From contig CALEXZ010000152.1 in assembly GCA_937926195.1 (NCBI GenBank), positions 1 through 19,638 of the forward strand: a DNA stretch of 19,638 nucleotides, given 5' to 3'. Source of the stretch: an uncultured Actinomyces sp. (GTDB taxonomy: Bacteria > Actinomycetota > Actinomycetes > Actinomycetales > Actinomycetaceae). Both the position numbers and the translations under genes were made by a program. Positions 13,597 through 19,012 of the stretch are shown here, piece by piece. The notes below the pieces were generated by a model. It had not been told where the DNA came from and searched no databases. It saw nothing but the letters and a program-made list of their open reading frames with translations. Position 1 is the stretch's first letter. Each line of letters begins with the position of its first letter.

Positions 13597-13671
13597 CGCT
13601 GAGACCTGCGCTCTCACGTTGAGCCCTGACCGGAGAGCGCAGGGCTCAACACGACAGTGCAGAACTCAGCG
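13597..13671. terminator. Bidirectional terminator between S9 peptidase and MFS genes
   Basis: Two 32-nt arms (13597-13628 and 13640-13671) pair with 26 of 32 matches around an 11-nt loop. The inner 23-nt unit and the outer CGCTGAG/CTCAGCG pairs are the best parts. It lies 41 nt after the peptidase stop and 20 nt after the MFS stop, so it can end both convergent transcripts. A competing perfect 10-bp stem (13606-13615 with 13633-13642) interleaves with a 10-bp part of the main stem (13618-13627 with 13641-13650). Confidence 0.75.
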
Positions 13672-13690
13672 GGGCGGGCGGGCAACCCGC

Positions 13691-15178
13691 TCAGGCGAGC
13701 GCCCCGGCGGCCTCCTCGGCCTCGGGCACGACCCTCACCTTCGGCAGGCGGAAGGCGAGGAGCAGGGCGAGCCCCATGAGAATGGTCGGCACCCAGAAGG
13801 CGTGAGCGAAGGCGCCGGCCGCCTCGGCGCGCCCGGCCGCGAGCGCCGCGCCGCGCAGCTCGCCAGCGACGGTCGCGGCACCCAGCTCCGTGGACGCGAG
13901 GAACAGGGCGAGGACCACGGACACCACGGCGATGCCGACGGCTCCGAAGACCTGCTGACCGATGTTGAACAGGGTGGTGGCGTTGCCGACCTCGCGTCGG
14001 GGCACGGCCTGGAGGGCCGCCGCGGAGACCGGCATCATCGTGCCGCCGATGCCCATGCCCTGGAGGGTCATGATGGCGGCGAGGTACCACAGGCTCGTGC
14101 CCGCGCCGACCTGGGTGAGCATGAGGACGGACAGGAACATGGCGCCCATGCCCCAGGGGATGACCCGCCGGGGGGCGAGGCGGTCGATCATGCTCGCTGC
14201 GACCGGCATGGTGATGAGGGCGCCGAGCCCGGTGGGGGCGATGAACAGGCCGGCCGCGGTAGCGCCCATGCCTCGCACCTGCTGGAAGTAGGAGGGCAGG
14301 AGCAGCAGGTCGGCCGTGAAGGCGGCCTGGAAGGCGACGGCGAGGAGGATCGCCGTGCGGTAGGGACCGAGACGCAGGACGGTGAGGTCGAGCAGCGGGT
14401 GGTCGAGCGTGAGCGAGCGTCGCACGAACAGCGTCACCATGCCCAGGCCGAGCAGGAGCGGCAGCCACACGACGACGGCGGTGACCGCGGTGCCGAAGCC
14501 GGCGTTGGACACGCCCCACAGGACGAGGGCGAGGCCGGGGGACATGAGCAGCACGCCGAGCCGGTCGAGCGGGACCGTGCCGGTGCCCGAGCCGCGGGGC
14601 AGGAGGATGAGGCCGAGTCCCGCGGCGGCCAGGCCGAAGGGCACGTTGATGAGGAAGACCCAGTGCCAGGAGGCGGCCTCGACGAGCCAGCCACCGAGGA
14701 TGGGGCCGATGATCGGGGCGATGAGCATGGGGATGCCCATGAGGCTCATCATCCTTCCCAGGCGGTCGCCGGCGACGGAGGCCACGAGAGCGGTGCCGAC
14801 GGGCATGATGCAGCCGCCGCACAGGCCCTGGATGATGCGCAGGGCGATGAGGGCCCCGAGGCTGGGGGCCAGGGCGCAGGCCACGGAGGCGGCGGTGAAC
14901 AGCAGGATGGAGCCGATGTACATCCAACGGTGGCCGATGCGCTTGAGGCCGTAGTCCGTCAGGGGGATGATCGCGGCGGTGGCGAGCGCGTAGCCGGTGA
15001 TGGTCCACGCGACCGAGGAGTAGGCCGGCAGGGTGCCGTCGGCGGCCGCGTAGTAGTTCTGCAGGGCTGGGATGGCGACGTTGATGATGGTGCCGTCGAG
15101 AACCGACATGAAGGAGCCGATCATGACGACGGCTGCGACCTTGTAGGGGTTCACCGGGGCGTGGGTGTCCACGGGCAT
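13691..15178 (-). CDS. DHA2 (EmrB/QacA-type) MFS multidrug exporter
   Basis: 495 aa, with hydrophobic segments consistent with the 14 helices of the DHA2 family of proton-coupled drug exporters. Family motifs are LDGTIINVAIPAL in helix 1 (motif D1), WTITGYALATAAIIPLTDYG followed by LKRIGHR (motif A region, ~58-84), and GGWLVEAASWHWVFLINVPFG near 161-181 (motif C and its follow-on). It should expel lipophilic or cationic compounds; the substrate cannot be predicted. The start is ATG at 15178; the upstream ribosome site (GAGAAAG, 12 nt away) is poor, which suits translational control. A 53-codon ORF and a 9-bp hairpin precede it on the same strand. No regulator gene of the TetR or MarR type is adjacent. 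It ends just before the shared bidirectional terminator. Confidence 0.9.
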   Translation of the reverse strand: MPVDTHAPVNPYKVAAVVMIGSFMSVLDGTIINVAIPALQNYYAAADGTLPAYSSVAWTITGYALATAAIIPLTDYGLKRIGHRWMYIGSILLFTAASVACALAPSLGALIALRIIQGLCGGCIMPVGTALVASVAGDRLGRMMSLMGIPMLIAPIIGPILGGWLVEAASWHWVFLINVPFGLAAAGLGLILLPRGSGTGTVPLDRLGVLLMSPGLALVLWGVSNAGFGTAVTAVVVWLPLLLGLGMVTLFVRRSLTLDHPLLDLTVLRLGPYRTAILLAVAFQAAFTADLLLLPSYFQQVRGMGATAAGLFIAPTGLGALITMPVAASMIDRLAPRRVIPWGMGAMFLSVLMLTQVGAGTSLWYLAAIMTLQGMGIGGTMMPVSAAALQAVPRREVGNATTLFNIGQQVFGAVGIAVVSVVLALFLASTELGAATVAGELRGAALAAGRAEAAGAFAHAFWVPTILMGLALLLAFRLPKVRVVPEAEEAAGALA

Positions 15179-15227
15179 GGGCGTGCGAGCTTTCTCAGTG
15201 GTGGGAGTGGGGCGGACCTGTGTCGGC

Positions 15228-15258
15228 GCCGGCCACGGCGGTCGCGGTGGTGGCCGGC
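15228..15258 (-). promoter_or_regulatory. Hairpin between small ORF and MFS gene (possible attenuator)
   Basis: GCCGGCCAC (15228-15236) and GTGGCCGGC (15250-15258) form a perfect 9-bp stem with a 13-nt loop. It begins 7 nt after the small ORF's stop codon and ends 49 nt before the MFS start. No U-tract. The position suits transcription or translation attenuation, but this is inference. Confidence 0.45.
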
Positions 15259-15265
15259 CCGGAAG

Positions 15266-15427
15266 TCAATCCGATCCGGCGCCGGCGGGACGCCGCTCGC
15301 TGCGCAGCCGTCCGGCAACGGCGGAGGCGAGGGAGGGGAGGCGGTCGCTGCGGTCCGGCATGTCCGGATGAGATCCGGCCTGCGGCTTGCCGCCCTGAGC
15401 CCCGCCTGTCGCGCCCGTCGTGACCAT
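15266..15427 (-). CDS. Possible small leader ORF (53 aa) upstream of the MFS gene
   Basis: 53 aa, hydrophilic, starting MVTTGATGGAQGG and ending RRPAGAGSD; no domain, signal peptide or membrane segment is recognised. Support for coding: a strong ribosome site (GGAAGGAGGGG, core GGAGG 8 nt before the ATG), a TANNNT box further upstream (TACCCT at 15463-15458), and about 80% G or C in third codon positions. The stop lies 87 nt before the MFS start, with a hairpin between. It could be a leader peptide or a small accessory protein; it could also be spurious, since GC-rich DNA makes such ORFs often. The longer frame to 15595 has no support. Confidence 0.4.
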   Translation of the reverse strand: MVTTGATGGAQGGKPQAGSHPDMPDRSDRLPSLASAVAGRLRSERRPAGAGSD

Positions 15428-15457
15428 GCCCGTCCCCTCCTTCCCGTTGATGCGGCC

Positions 15458-15463
15458 AGGGTA
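15458..15463 (-). promoter_or_regulatory. Possible -10 box for the small ORF and MFS gene
   Basis: On the minus strand this reads TACCCT, matching TANNNT, about 30 nt upstream of the small ORF's ATG and followed by a good ribosome site. No -35 box was found at the usual distance. Confidence 0.35.
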
Positions 15464-15952
15464 TCGGCGCCGGTTGGCGGGGCGAGGCCGTCGTCCGTCG
15501 CACTTCCGCCCGACGGGGGCAGAATCACGTCGCCGCCACGGCACTGGTGGCGGACGGTGCCCGGCCCTCAACCCGGGCCGCACGCTCACGCGCACGGACC
15601 CTCGTCATGATCCGCATGATTCCGCGGTTTTCTCCTTCAGCCCTTCGCCGTCCCGAGGCTCCCATGTGCATGAGCGCAGCTCACGCACATGGGAGCCGAG
15701 GCAACCGTCTCCGGGCTCAGCGCACAATCCCCGGGATTCCAACGAAAACCCCGATTCGGCGTGATCACACGAGCAACATGAGCGTGCGAGCCCACCTGGG
15801 CGGCACCCGCCGGGCGCTGGACGTCGCCGAGGCGAAGGAGCGCGTGCCCCCACCCGGCCGGCACCCGCCTTTCACTTCCCGCGGGCAGAAGCCGGAGCCG
15901 GGGGAGGTCCCTCGACACCGCCTCCTTCGTAGCCTGGTCCTCATCCGGCAGC
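15464..15952. other. Intergenic DNA between divergent MFS and GMC units
   Basis: No convincing gene. Open frames on both strands (for example 15547-16011 + and 15637-16065 -) lack ribosome sites, domains and coherent composition. The region holds a 41-bp palindrome at 15657-15697, a 13-bp palindrome AATCCCCGGGATT at 15726-15738, and a possible -10 box TAGCCT at 15930-15935 for the GMC gene. GC content drops locally around 15715-15780, which suits a regulatory region. Confidence 0.6.
15657..15697. repeat. 41-bp near-perfect palindrome in non-coding DNA
   Basis: GGCTCCCATGTGC (15657-15669) is exactly complementary to GCACATGGGAGCC (15685-15697). After one mismatched pair, TGAGC and GCTCA continue the stem, leaving a 3-nt loop GCA. 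So 18 of 19 positions pair. No T-run on either side and no neighbouring stop codon within 180 nt. It could be a dyad operator, a recombination or replication signal, or a REP-like element. Confidence 0.85.
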
Positions 15953-15993
15953 GGCGCCGGGCGGGAGGCTGCCCCCTCCTGAGTCCCGGCGCC
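15953..15993 (+). promoter_or_regulatory. Leader hairpin upstream of the GMC oxidoreductase gene
   Basis: GGCGCCGGG (15953-15961) pairs perfectly with CCCGGCGCC (15985-15993); GGGAGG and CCTCC-type bases inside can extend it. It lies 48 nt before the ATG. If transcription begins at the TAGCCT box (15930-15935), this hairpin is in the 5' untranslated region. Confidence 0.5.
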
Positions 15994-16013
15994 GGCCTCA
16001 GATCCCAGTGACA

Positions 16014-16027
16014 GCGCCCCGGGGCGC
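16014..16027 (+). promoter_or_regulatory. 14-bp palindrome touching the GMC ribosome site
   Basis: GCGCCCCGGGGCGC is a perfect palindrome. The ribosome site GGAAAGG begins at the next base (16028-16034), 7 nt before the ATG at 16042. As DNA it could be an operator; in RNA it could bring two transcripts together or fold weakly. Confidence 0.45.
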
Positions 16028-16041
16028 GGAAAGGCGGACAC

Positions 16042-17748
16042 ATGTCGCCCACCATCGACCGTCACTTCGACGCGATCGTCATCGGCTCCGGGCCGGCCGG
16101 CTCAACGGCGGTGCGCGAGCTGACCGAGGCCGGGATGAGCGTGCTGCTGCTCGAGGCGGGCCGCGAGCTCACAGAGGAGGACTTCACTCCCCCGGTCTAC
16201 GGCGAGCCCAAGGGCATGGGCCTGGACCTGGGCGTGCGCGCCCGGCGCGTCCTGCTGGACCACCAGTGGAACCAGGCGCGCCGTTCCTTCTACTCGGACA
16301 CCTCCTCGCGCTTCCTCGTCAATGACGCCGAGCACCCCTACACCTACCCTCTGGGCGCCCCCTTCCTGTACATCCGCTCTCGTCTGCTGGGCGGGCGCAT
16401 GCACGCCTACGGGCGTGTGCTCCAGCGCATGAGCGACATCGACTTCAAGGCGGCCTCGCTCGACGGCTACGGGGTGGACTGGCCCTTCGAGTACAAGGAC
16501 CTCGCCCCCTACTACGACCGGGTGGAGGAGCTGGTCGGCCTCTACGGCGATGACGACCCCGGCGTGGAGCACCCGCCGCCCGGCCGGTACATCGGCCCCT
16601 CCCACCTCAACGAGATGGAGATGGAGTTCAAGCGCGTCGTCGAGGCGCGTTGGCCCGAGCGCCATGTCATCGGCTACCGCTTCCAGGCCCCGTTCCTGGA
16701 CCGCACGCCCCCTGGCATCCGCGAGGCCCGTAAGACCGGCAACCTCACGATCCGCACGCACGCCGTCGTCACCCGGGTGACGACGGACCCGCGCACGGGC
16801 CTGGCGACGGGCGCGGTCTTCGTTGACGCCCGCACGAAGCAGGAGCACAAGGTGGTGAGCGACGTTGTGCTGCTGTGCGCCTCCGCCTTCGAGTCTGTGC
16901 GCCTGCTGCTCAACTCGGGCGACTCGCGTCACCCCGACGGCCTGGCCAACCGCAACGGCCTGGTGGGCCGCTACCTGCTCGAGCAGGCGCTGGCGCTGGG
17001 CTACGGGGACGACCCGCGCCGCCCCGGCTACTTCGGTCCGTCAACGCAGGCCGAGCCGGACCCGTTCTACGGCGTCAGCGGAGGCTTCCTCATCCCCCGT
17101 TACCAGAACCTCTATGGCCAGACGGAGCCGTACAAGCGCGGCTACTCCTTCCAGGGCCTGGCGGGGCGCGTGCCCGTCCCCCAGGACGCGCCGGGCATGT
17201 TCGGCTTCGGCGCGGGCATCGAGATGCTGCCCCAGTACGGCAACCACCTGTCCCTGTCGCGGCGCGTGAGGGACAAGTGGGGGGTGCCGGCACCGCATAT
17301 CGTCATCCGCAACAACGACAACGACCGCATGATGGTGGCGGCGGCGGTGCGCGACATCAACGAGATGATGGATGCGGCCGGGCTGCGCAAGAACTTCGTG
17401 GCCTCAAACTTCGGGATCCACTCCAAGACGGTGTGGCCGGACTTCAACCCCCTGCAGCGGGCCATCTTCCGCGTGGGCATCCGCATGTCGGTGATGAACG
17501 GCGTGTCGATCCATGAGGCGGGCGGCGCCCGCATGGGTCATGACCCGGCCATGAGTGTGCTCAACGGCGTGTGCCAGACCTGGGACGTGCCGAACCTCTT
17601 CGTCACGGACGCGGCCTCCTTCCCCACCGGCTCGACGGAGGGCCCGGCCCTGACGATCATGGCGGTGACGGCGCGGGCCTGCGACTACATCGTGCGGGCC
17701 CACGGCTCGGGCGAGCTGACGAGGCCGACGCAGGACGTCGAGCTCTGA
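16042..17748 (+). CDS. GMC-family FAD-dependent oxidoreductase
   Basis: 568 aa. The N-terminal dinucleotide-binding motif VIGSGPAGSTAVRELTEAG is at 13-31, with the ribose-binding Glu in LLLEAG at 35-40. The FAD-contact segment LLGGRMHAYGRVLQRM is near 115-130. The C-terminal GMC domain has SIHEAGGARMGHDP (489-502) with the conserved active-site His491, then NLFVTDAASFPTG and LTIMAVTARA. It should oxidise an alcohol or sugar hydroxyl with FAD; the substrate is unknown. No signal peptide or Tat motif, so cytoplasmic as it stands. In most members the second active-site position before the LTIMA strand is Asn or His (NPxLTI); here it reads EGPALTI, with Gly at that place. The start ATG has GGAAAGG 7 nt upstream. 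No small-subunit or cytochrome gene follows, unlike the periplasmic gluconate and sorbitol dehydrogenases. Confidence 0.87.
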   Translation: MSPTIDRHFDAIVIGSGPAGSTAVRELTEAGMSVLLLEAGRELTEEDFTPPVYGEPKGMGLDLGVRARRVLLDHQWNQARRSFYSDTSSRFLVNDAEHPYTYPLGAPFLYIRSRLLGGRMHAYGRVLQRMSDIDFKAASLDGYGVDWPFEYKDLAPYYDRVEELVGLYGDDDPGVEHPPPGRYIGPSHLNEMEMEFKRVVEARWPERHVIGYRFQAPFLDRTPPGIREARKTGNLTIRTHAVVTRVTTDPRTGLATGAVFVDARTKQEHKVVSDVVLLCASAFESVRLLLNSGDSRHPDGLANRNGLVGRYLLEQALALGYGDDPRRPGYFGPSTQAEPDPFYGVSGGFLIPRYQNLYGQTEPYKRGYSFQGLAGRVPVPQDAPGMFGFGAGIEMLPQYGNHLSLSRRVRDKWGVPAPHIVIRNNDNDRMMVAAAVRDINEMMDAAGLRKNFVASNFGIHSKTVWPDFNPLQRAIFRVGIRMSVMNGVSIHEAGGARMGHDPAMSVLNGVCQTWDVPNLFVTDAASFPTGSTEGPALTIMAVTARACDYIVRAHGSGELTRPTQDVEL

Positions 17749-17754
17749 CACGGG

Positions 17755-17784
17755 GCCCGGTCTCCGGGCGGGTCCCACGTGGGA
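17755..17784 (+). terminator. Terminator hairpins after the GMC gene
   Basis: GCCCGG-TCT-CCGGGC (17755-17769) is a perfect 6-bp stem 6 nt after the stop codon. The perfect 12-bp palindrome TCCCACGTGGGA (17773-17784) follows, and GGCGC-GTGT-GCGCC lies near 17795-17808. No T-run. Together they probably end the GMC transcript. Confidence 0.5.
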
Positions 17785-17808
17785 GGCGGTCCTGGGCGCG
17801 TGTGCGCC

Positions 17809-17999
17809 GGGCCGCCCACCACCGTCCGGGGCACCGGAGGGGGCCGACGGCATGGGGCGCGTCACCCCGTTCGGGTTGTCGCGTGCAAAAGTTGACAACA
17901 GGGGCGCAGCGTGAAGACCTCGATTTTTCGCTGCAACCTCAACTTAGTTCGCGGACGTCTGAGGTCTGTGTGGGCGCGGGCACACTGACTCGTGCACAA
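17809..17999. other. Intergenic DNA with an AT-richer patch before the 31-aa peptide unit
   Basis: The gap 17749-18111 holds no gene. The stretch 17886-17950 is clearly poorer in GC than its surroundings (runs such as CAAAAG and GATTTTTCG). It carries GTTGTC (17875-17880) paired with GACAAC (17894-17899), AAGTTGA (17889-17895) paired with TCAACTT (17939-17945), and an exact TTGACA at 17892-17897 without a matching -10 box. It looks regulatory. Confidence 0.5.
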
Positions 18000-18025
18000 T
18001 TGTCCGACCGGCGGGTTGATAGTGT
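18000..18025 (+). promoter_or_regulatory. Candidate promoter of the 31-aa peptide unit
   Basis: TTGTCC (18000-18005) and TAGTGT (18020-18025, a TANNNT box) are separated by 14 nt, shorter than ideal. The start would fall near 18032, just before the leader hairpin. Weak on boxes alone; supported by the presence of a clean downstream hairpin, ORF and terminator. Confidence 0.4.
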
Positions 18026-18035
18026 GGAGGCGCGA

Positions 18036-18067
18036 CGAAGGAGGGGGACCCACCCGAGGGTCCTTCG
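18036..18067 (+). promoter_or_regulatory. Structured 5' leader of the 31-aa peptide unit
   Basis: GGACCC (18046-18051) pairs with GGGTCC (18058-18063) around a 6-nt loop, and CGAAGG/CCTTCG (from 18036 and to 18067) gives an extended or alternative stem. Outside it, CGACG (18033-18037) can pair with CGTCG (18072-18076), and GTGTGG (18022-18027) with CCACAC (18083-18088). Nested complementary blocks suggest a folded leader RNA. I do not recognise a known riboswitch class. Confidence 0.5.
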
Positions 18068-18111
18068 AGGGCGTCGGAAACCCCACACCATCCGAACGAA
18101 GGGATCACCTC

Positions 18112-18207
18112 ATGTTCTTCAACTCCGTCGACGCCGTCACCGTCCGCGCCTACGCCGAGATGGTCAGCGAGAAGCTCAAGGAGACCACCACCGACGAGGA
18201 GAACTGA
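18112..18207 (+). CDS. Small 31-aa acidic peptide of unknown function
   Basis: 31 aa, starting MFFNSVDAVTVRAYAEM and ending KETTTDEEN. The middle should form an amphipathic helix, the C terminus is acidic, and net charge is about -4. It has no signal peptide, membrane segment or Cys, so it does not look like a lantibiotic, holin or toxin. Support for translation: ribosome-site-like AAGGGA 7 nt before the ATG, nearly all codons ending in G or C, and a complete small transcription unit around it (structured leader before, true intrinsic terminator 90 nt after). The ORF is open further upstream to 17992, but that would run through the leader. It could be a regulatory or leader peptide, or a conserved small protein of the genus. 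I do not recognise the family. Confidence 0.55.
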   Translation: MFFNSVDAVTVRAYAEMVSEKLKETTTDEEN

Positions 18208-18297
18208 CTCGACGGCGAAGCCGCACCAGCGCTTCGAGCAGCCGACACTCCACAACGAGGTCCGCGCCCCGCACCGGGTGCAGCCCGAGACGCAACC

Positions 18298-18330
18298 AGG
18301 CCGGAGACACCGTGGTCTCCGGCCTTTGTT
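18298..18330 (+). terminator. Intrinsic terminator of the 31-aa peptide unit
   Basis: AGGCCGGAGAC (18298-18308) pairs perfectly with GTCTCCGGCCT (18315-18325) around a 6-nt loop, followed by TTGTTGT. This is the most classical Rho-independent terminator in the window, with both a GC stem and a T-rich tail. Confidence 0.85.
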
Positions 18331-18362
18331 GTGCCCGCCGACGGCGCGGCGGCCCTGGCAGC

Positions 18363-18392
18363 GTCGCCACCGCTCCAGCCAGGAGCGGCGAC
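18363..18392 (-). terminator. Terminator of the four-helix membrane protein gene
   Basis: GTCGCC and GCTCC on one arm pair with GGAGC and GGCGAC on the other, with a 3-nt bulge and a 5-nt loop. It begins 11 nt after the stop codon at 18404. No T-run. Confidence 0.6.
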
Positions 18393-18403
18393 GACGGCGA
18401 GGG

Positions 18404-18832
18404 TCAGCCCTCTGCGAGCTCCCGGCTGCTCAGGGCCCACAGGCCTCCCAGGCCGAGGAGTGGTGGCGCCACGGCGAGCACGGCAGCCAGGACAGGGGCC
18501 ATCTCGCCCCAACCGAGCGAGCTCGCGACCATAAGCGTCACCAGCACCACCGCCACATGGACATCGACCATGCGCAGGATGATGCGCTCACGCATCGGAC
18601 ACCGAGAGCGCACCCACGGCCGCCTAACCAGGCACAGCACGATGAAGCTCAACAATGCAGTCGTCCTGCCCGGACTCGGCTCCACCCAGCCGTCGGCCGC
18701 GATGAACCAGGCGCAGGCCCCAGCGGCCACCGCGCTGGCGAGCAGATAGGCCGGCGCTGCCCCGGCCCGGCCCTGCACTGGAGCCGGCACCGGACGCACA
18801 CTCTGCTGCCGCAGCTCTTGGACCTCAGCCAT
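18404..18832 (-). CDS. Small four-helix integral membrane protein, function unknown
   Basis: 142 aa. After a short polar N terminus (MAEVQELRQQSVRPVP) there are four hydrophobic segments at about 28-46, 57-70, 90-107 and 111-134, with positively charged residues (RRPWVRSRCPMRER) between helices 2 and 3. No conserved catalytic residues or known domain are seen. The start is ATG at 18832, with GGAAGG 8 nt upstream; an upstream in-frame start at 18865 lies inside the promoter leader and is less likely. It has its own promoter and terminator and converges on the 31-aa peptide unit. It could be a small transporter-like or stress membrane protein; nothing in the sequence decides. Confidence 0.72.
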   Translation of the reverse strand: MAEVQELRQQSVRPVPAPVQGRAGAAPAYLLASAVAAGACAWFIAADGWVEPSPGRTTALLSFIVLCLVRRPWVRSRCPMRERIILRMVDVHVAVVLVTLMVASSLGWGEMAPVLAAVLAVAPPLLGLGGLWALSSRELAEG

Positions 18833-18851
18833 GACGTGCACCTTCCGTCGG

Positions 18852-18873
18852 ACAACGTGACACAACGGTGACT
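18852..18873 (-). promoter_or_regulatory. Tandem ACAACGTGA-type motifs in the leader of the membrane protein gene
   Basis: ACAACGTGA (from 18852) and ACAACGGTGA (from 18863) are repeated about one DNA turn apart, between the proposed -10 box and the ribosome site. They could be paired operator half-sites. Confidence 0.35.
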
Positions 18874-18879
18874 TAGATC

Positions 18880-18907
18880 ACAATAGCCCCCCATCGGCGG
18901 CCATCAA
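18880..18907 (-). promoter_or_regulatory. Promoter of the four-helix membrane protein gene
   Basis: On the minus strand TTGATG (18907-18902) and TATTGT (18885-18880) are separated by 16 nt; each matches four of six consensus bases. The start codon is ~47 nt downstream of the -10 box. Confidence 0.55.
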
Positions 18908-18908
18908 T

Positions 18909-18950
18909 GGCTGGGTCCCGCACAACGCCGCCCTTGTGCGGGACCCAGCC
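18909..18950 (-). terminator. Terminator of the TIM-barrel gene (17-bp perfect inverted repeat)
   Basis: GGCTGGGTCCCGCACAA (18909-18925) is exactly complementary to 18934-18950, with an 8-nt loop. It lies ~63 nt after the stop of the TIM-barrel gene and next to the -35 box of the membrane protein gene. No T-run follows on either strand. It should isolate the two genes. Confidence 0.78.
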
Positions 18951-19012
18951 CATATCAGCCCCTCGACGTCGGGACCGACGCCCGGCCCGACCGGCTCACC
19001 TGCCCGACCGGT

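Noticed and set aside
13619..15610. 663-codon open frame on the + strand opposite the MFS gene
   Set aside because: Shadow of a gene with clear DHA2 motifs. The translation is charged low-complexity sequence and runs through the intergenic hairpins.
15637..16065. 142-codon minus-strand ORF in the MFS-GMC gap
   Set aside because: No ribosome site or domain; it runs through the 41-bp palindrome and over the GMC start region.
16042..18207. Mycofactocin-like pairing of a GMC oxidoreductase with a small peptide
   Set aside because: The 31-aa peptide lacks the C-terminal Val-Tyr core of MftA, and no radical SAM enzyme or other mycofactocin gene is present.
17571..18749. 392-codon + strand frame running from inside the GMC gene across the peptide unit
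   Set aside because: It crosses several hairpins, a terminator and part of the opposing membrane gene, and has no domain or ribosome site.
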